DNA from: Azospirillaceae bacterium
GTDB taxonomy: Bacteria > Pseudomonadota > Alphaproteobacteria > Azospirillales > Azospirillaceae
Assembly (NCBI GenBank): GCA_028283825.1
Contig: JAPWJW010000002.1
Span: 434,001 to 498,000, forward strand
Direction: 5' to 3'
Length of the DNA stretch: 64,000 nt
Shown one piece after another: positions 19,347 to 27,040 of the stretch. A program made the translations under genes and the position numbers. The notes below the pieces were generated by a model. The model made no database searches. It was not told the origin of the DNA and saw only the letters and a list, made by a program, of their open reading frames with translations. Numbering within the stretch: position 1 is the first letter of the stretch; the number at the start of each line of letters is the position of its first letter.

Positions 19347-20289
19347 TTCCGCCCCCCATATGGCGAAGCGCGAAGCTGTCCGCGCAGCACTCTTCGTTCC
19401 CTCCGTTCCCTCCGCAATGGCCACCTTGGTTCTGGTGTCCCCACTCATGCATGATTGCGAATTCCATTGTCTCAGCCGGTGTGGTGTCACCCAGTCCGGG
19501 GATATACGCGGCGGCGGCAGATGTCCGGTAAATCTCGCTATAGCCGCCACGCGTAAAGCCGCCCACGATTTTGTAGCCGTTGTCGTCGTGATCCTTATCC
19601 GCCCCTTTCAAGGACGGATATTTTCTGGGGTTGCCGTCCGGCCCCACAGTGGTGAAGTACGGCACAAACTTGAAATCCGGGAACAGCTTGTCCATCAGCG
19701 TGCTCTGGGTCGGCAGGGTGCCGGCGTCACGCAGCTTCTTCAGGACGTCATTGAACAGCTTTTCCCCGTCTTGCGCGTTAAGTAGCGTGCCGGCCTTGGG
19801 ATAGAAGATGCCGCAGGTCTTTCCGCCTGCCGCTTGGGGCTGGGTTCCGGCAGCCAACGCGTATCCTTCATGGGACTGTGCCGTGTCCGCCGCCCCGTCA
19901 TTCCCCGTCCAGCGTCCGTGGTCATCGCGTGGCTGATCGGGGCTGTACTTCGCCAAATCGTCGTTGGCCCGCGCCAGGCGGGCGGCCGCGTCCCAATCCA
20001 GTTCGGGCAGGCGCAGATGCACGGCGCGGATCATGGCATGCGCCAGTTCCCCCCGGTTCAGCGCGTCGGCGATCTTGGCAAGGCCGGGCAGCACGGCGGC
20101 GCCCGGGTCCGTTCCGGCGTAGGCCCGGCGCAACAGCGTCGTCACCTCTACCGCCGGACGGACCTGCAAGCCGCCGGCGCCTTTGGTCAGCAGGGGCACG
20201 CCAGCCAAGGCCAGGCCATCGTCCGTGCAACGGACACCCAAACCGCCCGGGCTGCTGTCCAGGCGGTAACGGCGCTGCCAACCATCCAT
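19333..20289 (-). CDS. Putative zinc metallopeptidase (HEWGH), effector-like
   Basis: A 318-residue protein; ATG 20289 is preceded by AGGAGAG. The extreme C-terminus holds HEWGH at 281-285 and, 15 residues on, EECCADSFALRH, where Glu299/300 or Asp304 could be the third zinc ligand. The central part contains YSPDQPRDDHGRWT, a short motif I associate with phage-derived proteins. The N-terminal 120 residues are not recognised. There is no signal peptide. Placed before a small membrane protein that overlaps its 3' end, it could be a toxin or an ordinary peptidase; only the zinc motif is firm. Confidence 0.62.
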   Translation of the reverse strand: MDGWQRRYRLDSSPGGLGVRCTDDGLALAGVPLLTKGAGGLQVRPAVEVTTLLRRAYAGTDPGAAVLPGLAKIADALNRGELAHAMIRAVHLRLPELDWDAAARLARANDDLAKYSPDQPRDDHGRWTGNDGAADTAQSHEGYALAAGTQPQAAGGKTCGIFYPKAGTLLNAQDGEKLFNDVLKKLRDAGTLPTQSTLMDKLFPDFKFVPYFTTVGPDGNPRKYPSLKGADKDHDDNGYKIVGGFTRGGYSEIYRTSAAAAYIPGLGDTTPAETMEFAIMHEWGHQNQGGHCGGNGGNEECCADSFALRHMGGGNGNR

Positions 20290-20371
20290 GCTCGCTCTCC
20301 TCGGTTGATGGAAGAGCACCTTATGTTCTTATTTCGTTCTTGTCAACCTAGGCGCGAGTGGCTGTTCCCCA

Positions 20372-20704
20372 TCAATCCTCCGGCGCCACCGTCACCGTCA
20401 GCCCGTCCAGCGCGTCGATCAGGGGGATTTGGCAGGATAGGCGGGATCGGCCGTCGCGGTGGGATGAGCTGTCCAGCAGATCGTCCTCGTCCCCGCCGAC
20501 AGGCGGCAGGGCGCCTACCCAAGCGGGATCGACATAAACGTGGCAGGTGGCGCAGGAACAGCACCCGCCGCACAGCGCCAGGATGCCGTCCACCCCGGCA
20601 TCGCGCAGCGCCTCCATCAACGTGACGCCGCTGGCGGCCTCCACCACTTGAGACGCGCCGTCGCGGGTTTGGACATGGATCCTGATCTCGGGGTTGGGGG
20701 GCAT
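20372..20704 (-). CDS. [2Fe-2S] ferredoxin
   Basis: A 110-residue plant/vertebrate-type ferredoxin domain. The cluster ligands [10 protein letters not shown] sit near residues 45-54, with the fourth Cys in RLSCQIPL near 90. The gene starts 5 bp after the stop of a Rieske oxygenase, so it almost certainly passes electrons to that enzyme. A reductase gene is not adjacent. Acts in the cytoplasm. Confidence 0.87.
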   Translation of the reverse strand: MPPNPEIRIHVQTRDGASQVVEAASGVTLMEALRDAGVDGILALCGGCCSCATCHVYVDPAWVGALPPVGGDEDDLLDSSSHRDGRSRLSCQIPLIDALDGLTVTVAPED

Positions 20705-20709
20705 GGGGC

Positions 20710-21804
20710 TCAGTCCGCCATTTCCAGGGCCCTGTCGGGCGCCAGGCCCTTCTCGGCGGCGATCATCTTTTCGATCTCACGCACCGCCATGACGGGGGCG
20801 CGGTCGATGGCGATGGCGGTGAACTGGCGCACGCCGGTGCGTTCCTGCTCCACCTGGATGGCCGACGCCATCTCGTTGTCCTCGACATAGGTCTTGTCCA
20901 GGTTGATGCGCAACTGCGTCTCCCACTCCGCGTCGCCGACGCGGTAGTTGCGGACGTGCAGCCAGAAGAAGTGGGTGGCCTTCTCGCTTTCCGGGGTCAG
21001 GAACTTGTAGCTGAAGGTGCGCAGGCCCCGGTCCATGTTCTCGTCCGTGTACTCCAGGCCGGACGGCATGGACACGATCTCCACCAGCGACACGGTGGGC
21101 AGGAAGAAGGCGAAGAACTGGCCGCGATCCACCTTGGTCCCGTCGCTGAACGCGCCGCTCTGCCGGTCGAAGGGGGAGGGCGGGGTGTTCTTCAGCCAGC
21201 GATAGGCGACGATGCCCTTCCGCCCGTTCTCATCCACCCGCTTGACGTTGACCGGTTCGTCCTTGGCGGCGGGGTTGCCGATGGTCTGCTTGTGCAGGAA
21301 GGTGGTGTGGGCCGGATCCATCAGGTTCTCCACCTCGATCCGGTAGTTGGCGGCGTGGTGCTGATAGCCGTGGTCCAGCACCGCCCAGCCCGGTTCCCCA
21401 TGCTTGCGCACCAGGGGCAGCAGGGCCTCGTCCGCCAGCGCCCTGTCGCCCATCCACACCCAGATCAGGTTGTAGCGTTCCACCGCCGGGAAGCTGCGGG
21501 TCTTCGCGGTGGGCGGGATCATGGCCTGGCCGGGCACGTGCACGCAGTCGCCGGCGCCATTGAACTCCAGCCCATGATAGCCGCAGCGCAGATGGCCGTT
21601 GACGCAATCGCCCATGGACAGGGGCGCCAGGCGGTGGGGGCAGCGGTCGGTCAGGGCGGCGATGCGCCCGTCGCCCTGGCGGAACAGCACGATGCGCTCA
21701 TCCAGCATCTGGCGGGCGAACGGCTTGTCCGTCACCTCCCCCGACCAGGCGGCGGCGTACCATTGGTTCATGACGTACTTGCCGACGGACTGCGGTAGTT
21801 CCAT
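20710..21804 (-). CDS. Rieske-type aromatic ring-hydroxylating/demethylating oxygenase
   Basis: A 364-residue oxygenase subunit of the VanA-like group. The Rieske ligands are CPHR near residue 54 and CGYHG near 74. The mononuclear iron site is expected in [14 protein letters not shown] near 158-172 (Asp and two His). The family O-demethylates or hydroxylates methoxylated or aromatic substrates, and the ferredoxin immediately downstream is its electron donor. The actual substrate cannot be read from sequence. Probably first gene of a two-gene minus-strand operon. Confidence 0.86.
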   Translation of the reverse strand: MELPQSVGKYVMNQWYAAAWSGEVTDKPFARQMLDERIVLFRQGDGRIAALTDRCPHRLAPLSMGDCVNGHLRCGYHGLEFNGAGDCVHVPGQAMIPPTAKTRSFPAVERYNLIWVWMGDRALADEALLPLVRKHGEPGWAVLDHGYQHHAANYRIEVENLMDPAHTTFLHKQTIGNPAAKDEPVNVKRVDENGRKGIVAYRWLKNTPPSPFDRQSGAFSDGTKVDRGQFFAFFLPTVSLVEIVSMPSGLEYTDENMDRGLRTFSYKFLTPESEKATHFFWLHVRNYRVGDAEWETQLRINLDKTYVEDNEMASAIQVEQERTGVRQFTAIAIDRAPVMAVREIEKMIAAEKGLAPDRALEMAD

Positions 21805-21921
21805 CGCACCCTCCCTGGTTTATTTTCACCCAGGCTAAGGGGCGCGCCGCCGGCCCGGCAATGGCCATTTCCCGTGAACTTCTGTTGCAGGATCGGGGAC
21901 AATGACGGTTAAGCCGCCGCA

Positions 21922-22320
21922 TCACCGCAGGGGAAGTTGCGGGCCTTTCAGGTAGATGGCGTCGCGGGCGGACGTCTCGATGATGATGCCGCCCCCCGGA
22001 TCCAGTATCCACGGATAGGTCTTGCCGGAGGTCGTGGACAAATGCCCCTTGGCGGAGCATTGCGTGATGGTGGCGGTTTCATAGAAGGCCGGCGCGGACA
22101 CCTCCTTGGCCTTGGCCAGCCAGGCCAGCACCTGGGCGTCGGACGGCCTGAAGCGCCCGCAAACCTCTTCCGATTCGATGTTGGTCTGCTGCGGCCGGAA
22201 AAGGCCGGTTTCCTCCACCACGACCGTCTGGACCGTGATGGATCGCGGCTTGGCCCAGCTTGGTGCCGGACAGAGGACAAGGGCGGCCGTCAGCGCCCAT
22301 CCATGCCACTTTCCCATCAT
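21922..22320 (-). CDS. Hypothetical secreted protein
   Basis: A 132-residue protein; ATG 22320 follows a GGGGGG-type site and gives a clean signal peptide (KWHGWALTAALVLCPAPSWA). The mature part has two Cys (EEVCGRF and ITQCSAKGH) that could form a disulfide, and a central FRPSDAQVLAWLAKAKEV segment. No family recognised. It stands alone on minus, 117 bp upstream of the Rieske gene. Confidence 0.6.
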   Translation of the reverse strand: MMGKWHGWALTAALVLCPAPSWAKPRSITVQTVVVEETGLFRPQQTNIESEEVCGRFRPSDAQVLAWLAKAKEVSAPAFYETATITQCSAKGHLSTTSGKTYPWILDPGGGIIIETSARDAIYLKGPQLPLR

Positions 22321-22464
22321 GCTACCCCCCTGATGGCCCGGCTTTTTCAAGGTGCGTCACCGTGACCCCACCCATACGCGAATGCCTCGCAGAATCACGA
22401 TTGCCAATGCGAACGCTTCTCAGTATTTTGGGCATCAGTCTCGCGATGGGTGGATGCCTACTCC

Positions 22465-22665
22465 ATGTATGTCTGTGTCTGTAACGCGATCAACTGCCGT
22501 ACCGTCCGTAGCCATGTCGGCGCGGGGGCGCAGAGCGTGGGGGCGGTGTTCAAGGCCCAGGGGTGCTCGCCCCGCTGCGGCCGCTGCTTCGACACGATGC
22601 GTGAGATGATCCAGGAAGGCCAGCCGGCCAATACCTCCGAGGCGGTGATGGTGGCGGCGGAATAA
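22465..22665 (+). CDS. bfd: Bacterioferritin-associated ferredoxin (Bfd-like)
   Basis: A 66-residue [2Fe-2S] protein. It begins MYVCVCNAINCRTV, and the second ligand pair is CSPRCGRC, giving the CxC...CxxC pattern of the BFD domain. Bfd reduces the haem of bacterioferritin to release stored iron, and a bfr gene lies about 9 kb upstream. The frame is open from GTG 22450, but ATG 22465 gives the family start. A strong terminator follows. Confidence 0.85.
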   Translation: MYVCVCNAINCRTVRSHVGAGAQSVGAVFKAQGCSPRCGRCFDTMREMIQEGQPANTSEAVMVAAE

Positions 22666-22695
22666 ACGCCCCCGTTCCAGCCCGCTCCCAAAGGA

Positions 22696-22735
22696 AAAGC
22701 CACCGACCCTGCCGGATCGGCGGCTTTGTTTTTTT
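22696..22735 (+). terminator. Intrinsic terminator after bfd
   Basis: Stem AAAGCCaCCGA (22696-22706) with TCGGcGGCTTT (22717-22727), one mismatch, followed by a run of seven T (22729-22735). An A-rich 5' side may let it also serve the DUF5076 gene on minus. Confidence 0.75.
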
Positions 22736-22740
22736 CAGCC

Positions 22741-23052
22741 TCAGTGCCGCCGGACGAAGCCGCCCGTCACGGGTGGCGGGACTTTGTCCAGTTCGGCGTT
22801 GAAGCGCCGGCGGATGCCCTCCAGCGTCTCGGCGGCGTCCAGGCCGTATCCTGTCTCCAGGGCATGGGCCAAATGGCGGGCGACGCCGGCCAGGATGGTG
22901 CCCCAGGCCCCATCCTCCGGAATGGCACCACCCTCCTGGTACATCCCGATCTTCATGGCGCAGTGGAGTTCCTGGCCCGCGATCCACACCCGCAGCATCT
23001 CCACGGCATCGGGGTCGTGCAGGGCGGCGTCGGGGATGGGGCGTTCGTTCAT
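22741..23052 (-). CDS. DUF5076-like small protein
   Basis: A 103-residue soluble protein. The stretch DAVEMLRVWIAGQELHC followed by WGTILAGVARHLAHA is the pattern of DUF5076, a family of unknown function. It continues with a helical C-terminus. It lies 53 bp downstream of the DPP-IV-like peptidase gene on the same strand and may be co-transcribed with it. Confidence 0.72.
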   Translation of the reverse strand: MNERPIPDAALHDPDAVEMLRVWIAGQELHCAMKIGMYQEGGAIPEDGAWGTILAGVARHLAHALETGYGLDAAETLEGIRRRFNAELDKVPPPVTGGFVRRH

Positions 23053-23105
23053 CGTGGCCTCTTCAATGGACCGCCGGGGACGCGGGCCCCCGGCGGTCGC
23101 GGTCC

Positions 23106-25415
23106 TTACGGCGCCCCGCCCACCGTCACGGCACCGGGGCTGCCCGCCGGCCGCAGGGTGCGGTCGAAGAAGTCCAGCATGGTGTCGTAGCGGTGGATGT
23201 TGGCGTACAGGTCGTAGAAGCCGTGCCGCTGGCCGGGATAGGTCATCAGGTCGAACTGCGTGCCCTGCTGCTGCAATGCCCGGATCAGCTTGGTGGTGTT
23301 GTCGAAGAAGACGTTGTCGTCCGCCATGCCGTGGATGACCATCAGGCGGCCCTTGATGTTCTTCAAATCCTTGAAGACGCTGCTGTCGTCATAGGCGGGT
23401 CCCTGCGCCGGGTCGCCCAGGTAGCGTTCGGTGTAGGCGGTGTCGTACAGGCGCCAGTCGGTCACCGGCGCGCCGGCCGCACCGGCCGCGAACACGCCCG
23501 GCGCCCGGGTCAGCATGATGACGGTCATGAAGCCGCCATGGCTGTGCCCGTAGAAGCCGACATGGTCACCATCGACGAAGGGCAGGGACTTCAGGTAGGT
23601 CGCCCCCTTCACCTGGTCCGCCACCTCGACCGAGCCGAAATGATGATAGGTCGCCGACAGGAAAGCCTGGCCCCGGTGCGGCGTGCCCCGGTTGTCCAGC
23701 ACCATGACGACGTAGCCGCGCCGCGCCAGCACCTGGTTGAAGCCTGACTGGGCGTCGCCCCAGGCGTGGTTGACCAGGGCCGCCGCCGGGCCGCCATAGG
23801 CGTTCATGATGGCGGGGTACTTGCGGCCCTGCTTCGCCGCCTCACGCGCGCCGGGCGGCACCAGCATCATGTAGTGCAGGTCGCTGCCGTCGTCGGCCTT
23901 CAGAACGCCGAATTCCGGCTGGATCTCGGTCGCCAGGTAGGGGGCGAAGGGATGGCCGGCATCCAGCTTGTTCTCGATGATCCAGGTGACCAGCTTGCCG
24001 TCGCCGTCCACCACCGACAGCTGCGGCGGCTGGTGGGGGCCGGAGAAGCTGTGCAGCCAGTTGCTGCCCTTCTTGGCCATGGTGATGCCGTGCCAGCCGT
24101 CCTCGGTGGTCAGGGCCGTCACCTCGCCGTTGCCCAGGCGCACGCTGTAGACATGGTGGTCCAGCGGGCCCTCGCGGAAGCCGGTGAAGAAGACGCGGCC
24201 GCTGGCCTCGTCCACGCCGGCCACGCTGTCGACCATCCAGTCGCCCTTGGTCAGCTGGCGGCAGCGGGCGGCGTCATGGTCGCACAGGAACAGATGCTCG
24301 AAGCCTGTGCGTTCCGAACCCCAGACGAAGCTGCCGCTCTTCAGCGGCCGGATGTCCTCGTTCAGGTTCAGGAAGGTCTTGCTCTGCTCCGTCAGCAGCA
24401 CGTGGCCGGCGCCGCTGGCCGGGTTGACGGCCAGCAGGTCCAGCCGTTTCTGGTCGCGGGTCAGGCGCTGTACCAGCATTTCCGAGCTGTCGCGGCGCCA
24501 GTCCACCCGCGCCAGGTACAGGCCGGCGGGATCGCCCAGATCCACGTTCGATACCTTGCCGGTGGCCAATTCCATGACGTGCAGCGTCACCCTGGCGTTG
24601 GGGCCGCCGGCGAAGGGATAACGCTGCGGCACCACGGTCACGCCCTCCGCACCGTAGTCATAGCGGCTGACCAGCGGCACGCTGGACTCGTCCACGCGGG
24701 TGTAGGCGACGTAGCGGGCGTCGGGCGACCACCAGTAGCCGGTGTTGCGCTTCAGCTCCTCCTGCGCCACGAACTCCGCCGTGCCGTAGGACAGGGCGCC
24801 GGCGCCGTCCTGGGTCAGGGCGCGTTCCTTTCCCTGGTCCAGGTCATAGACGTACAGGTTGTTGCCGCGGACATAGGACACCAGGCGCCCGCCCGGCGCG
24901 AAACGCGCGTCGATGGCGGCGTCCTTGGTAGCGGCGCTGTCGGTGATGCGGCGCGGCGTGCTCCCGGGTGTCAGGACGAAGACGTCGCCCGACATGGGGA
25001 AAAGCAGGGTGCGCCCCTCCTCATCCCAAGAATAGTCGACGATGCCGGTATCGCGGATGCGCTGGCGCTCGCGGCGGCCACGCTCCTCCTCGCTTTCCTT
25101 GGCGCTGAACTGGTTGCTGTCGACCAGCAGGCGATGTTCGCCCTTCTGGATGTCGTAGGCCCACAGGTCGGTCTTGTTGGCGTCGTCGGCCTTGGCCTTC
25201 AGGTAGGTCACCAGGTTCCCGTCGGGGGAGAACTTCACCCCGCGCGCCCGGGGGCCGTTCAGCGACGGGCTGCCCAGCATGCGCTCCACCGTCAGCTGGG
25301 GGGCGCCGGCATCCTGCGCCAGGGCGGCCCCGGCGCCCATCAGCGTGCCGACCAGACCCGCCGCCAGGCCGGCCCTCACCAAGCGCGACGTCAGGCCACG
25401 CAGCATCATTCCCAT
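23106..25415 (-). CDS. Dipeptidyl-peptidase IV-like S9 serine peptidase, exported
   Basis: A 769-residue protein: signal peptide (to about residue 34, ALA-Q), beta-propeller of about 450 residues, then a C-terminal alpha/beta hydrolase. Ser625 is in GHSHGG, where classical DPP-IV has GWSYGG. Asp lies in HGMADDNV and His in GQRHGFYD. The double-Glu motif that anchors the substrate N-terminus is visible in QEELKRNTGYWWSPD. It should cleave dipeptides from periplasmic peptides. ATG 25415 follows GGGGGAGAG. Divergent from the LuxR-type regulator. Confidence 0.92.
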   Translation of the reverse strand: MGMMLRGLTSRLVRAGLAAGLVGTLMGAGAALAQDAGAPQLTVERMLGSPSLNGPRARGVKFSPDGNLVTYLKAKADDANKTDLWAYDIQKGEHRLLVDSNQFSAKESEEERGRRERQRIRDTGIVDYSWDEEGRTLLFPMSGDVFVLTPGSTPRRITDSAATKDAAIDARFAPGGRLVSYVRGNNLYVYDLDQGKERALTQDGAGALSYGTAEFVAQEELKRNTGYWWSPDARYVAYTRVDESSVPLVSRYDYGAEGVTVVPQRYPFAGGPNARVTLHVMELATGKVSNVDLGDPAGLYLARVDWRRDSSEMLVQRLTRDQKRLDLLAVNPASGAGHVLLTEQSKTFLNLNEDIRPLKSGSFVWGSERTGFEHLFLCDHDAARCRQLTKGDWMVDSVAGVDEASGRVFFTGFREGPLDHHVYSVRLGNGEVTALTTEDGWHGITMAKKGSNWLHSFSGPHQPPQLSVVDGDGKLVTWIIENKLDAGHPFAPYLATEIQPEFGVLKADDGSDLHYMMLVPPGAREAAKQGRKYPAIMNAYGGPAAALVNHAWGDAQSGFNQVLARRGYVVMVLDNRGTPHRGQAFLSATYHHFGSVEVADQVKGATYLKSLPFVDGDHVGFYGHSHGGFMTVIMLTRAPGVFAAGAAGAPVTDWRLYDTAYTERYLGDPAQGPAYDDSSVFKDLKNIKGRLMVIHGMADDNVFFDNTTKLIRALQQQGTQFDLMTYPGQRHGFYDLYANIHRYDTMLDFFDRTLRPAGSPGAVTVGGAP

Positions 25416-25706
25416 CTTTACTCTCCCCCGGCGGCGCGCTTTTGGCCCGTGCCCCCGATCTCGGGTTCAAACTGTGGCCGGCACGGTATCGAAGGGCGTA
25501 TCGCCTGTAAACGCCGCTGGCCTTCGGACGCGGGAAGGCCACCTGCGACGGTTTGGCCCCGCCGCTTCGGACCCTACCGTTTCGAAGATGTTGTTTTGGC
25601 GACAGCGGGGGCGGAGTATGGGCCCAGAGGCGACGCGCCGGGACAAGGCGCGCGGGGGCGGACCGATCGATGGGGGAATTGAACCAAGCCGTGGGGGGTC
25701 TTGAGG

Positions 25707-26375
25707 GTGGAGCTTGCGGGGAATAGGCCGGTACGGGTGCTGGTGGCCGACGATCACCCGATGTACCGGGACGCGCTGGAACTGTACCTGATGCGCGACT
25801 GGCCGGAGGCCACGCTGGTTTCCATCGGCTCGCTGGAGGAACTGGACGCCCTGGCGGCCCAGACGGACGGCGGGGCCGATTTCGACCTGATCGTCATGGA
25901 CTGGCAATTGCCGGGGGGTGAGGGCGGGGCCGGGCTGGACCGGCTGGACGCCGCCGGCATCGACGCGCCCGTCGCCGTGGTCACGGGCCATGAGGACATC
26001 GCCGTCGCGCGTGAGGCGCTGACCCGCGGCGCCTGCGCCTTCCTGCCCAAGACCCTGCCCAGCGTGGCGCTGGTGCAGATGCTGAAGGTGGTGGCCTTCG
26101 GCGGCACGGTGGTGCCGGCCGACGTGGCCCTGCGCATGGCCGGCGCCCTGGCGCCCGTGCTGCCGTCGCAGGACAATGGCGGCCTGCTGACGGATCGCGA
26201 ACGCGAGGTGCTGTCCCACCTGGCCGGTGGTGCCACCAACAAGGAAATCGGGCGCATCCTGGATTTGCAGGAGGTGACGATCAAGCTGCACACCCGCCGC
26301 ATCCTGCGCAAGCTGGGCGCCAAGAACCGGGTGGAGGCCGTGACCAAGGCCCGCGACATGGGGTTGTTGGTTTGA
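25707..26375 (+). CDS. NarL/LuxR-type response regulator
   Basis: A 222-residue two-domain regulator. Receiver: acidic pair ADDHP near the start, phospho-acceptor Asp about residue 65 in LIVMDWQLPGG, and the conserved Lys in FLPKTLP. The C-terminal helix-turn-helix reads LTDREREVLSHLAGG then NKEIGRIL. GTG 25707 with GGGGGG eight bases upstream is preferred to TTG 25701. No cognate kinase overlaps it, but a hybrid kinase and another receiver follow, so they may form one circuit. Confidence 0.88.
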   Translation: MELAGNRPVRVLVADDHPMYRDALELYLMRDWPEATLVSIGSLEELDALAAQTDGGADFDLIVMDWQLPGGEGGAGLDRLDAAGIDAPVAVVTGHEDIAVAREALTRGACAFLPKTLPSVALVQMLKVVAFGGTVVPADVALRMAGALAPVLPSQDNGGLLTDREREVLSHLAGGATNKEIGRILDLQEVTIKLHTRRILRKLGAKNRVEAVTKARDMGLLV

Positions 26376-26635
26376 GTTTCCCCAAACGCCGGCAGGCCCG
26401 TCCGTCAGGCATCCTTAAGTATATGAAATAACAGGGGCGCGCCGGGCTGATCGGCGGCGGGCGCGGGGCATGGCACGCATGCCGTCGCGTGGGATATCGG
26501 CGGCACTATCCCCGCTATCCCTCTTCCCCGGCGCGATAGCCTTCGCGAAGGATGCGGGGGCGAACGGTTGGGGTGTTAATGCGGTTTGAACCTGTCCCTC
26601 TTCCGACCGCCGCATCACCCCCGAAAGCTATCCCG

Positions 26636-27040
26636 ATGAGCGCCATCCTGATCGTCGACGACAACGCCTATTTCCGCGACTATCTCTGCGAGGCGGTGCG
26701 GCGCTTGGGGGGTACCCCGATCATGGCGGCCTCGGCCCGCGAGGGCCTGCAGGTGCTGGCGTCCCAATCGGTGGACGCCGTCATTTCGGATTTGTTGATG
26801 CCGGAGATGGATGGGTTGGAACTGGCCAGGGAAATTCGGACCATGTACCCGGACATGCCCCTGCTGATGCTGAGCGACGGGCCGGAGGGCATCACCGCCC
26901 CCTGCCTGCGCGCCGCCCAGCTGATCTATGGCGCCGCCATTTCGGAAAAAAGCCGGGGCGGCTTAAGCGCCACGCTGGCGGAATTCCTGGACGTGCCGGG
27001 TGTCCTGCCGGGGAAGGAGGCGCGTGAGCCTGCCGCCTAG
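26636..27040 (+). CDS. Single-domain response regulator (CheY-like)
   Basis: A 134-residue lone receiver domain: ILIVDDNAYF, phospho-acceptor in AVISDLLMPEMDG and Lys in AISEKSRGG. The preferred start is ATG 26636, since the extra upstream frame lacks family sequence. Its last 17 bp overlap the hybrid kinase gene, so the two are translationally coupled and the kinase is its likely phosphodonor or partner. Confidence 0.82.
   Translation: MSAILIVDDNAYFRDYLCEAVRRLGGTPIMAASAREGLQVLASQSVDAVISDLLMPEMDGLELAREIRTMYPDMPLLMLSDGPEGITAPCLRAAQLIYGAAISEKSRGGLSATLAEFLDVPGVLPGKEAREPAA

Noticed and set aside
22407-22484. 25-residue hydrophobic ORF overlapping the bfd start
   Set aside because: No ribosome site and it overlaps bfd in another frame; a leader peptide cannot be excluded but is unsupported.
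23766-25682. 638-codon plus-strand open frame opposite the DPP-IV-like peptidase
   Set aside because: Antisense shadow of a well-supported gene; composition is atypical.
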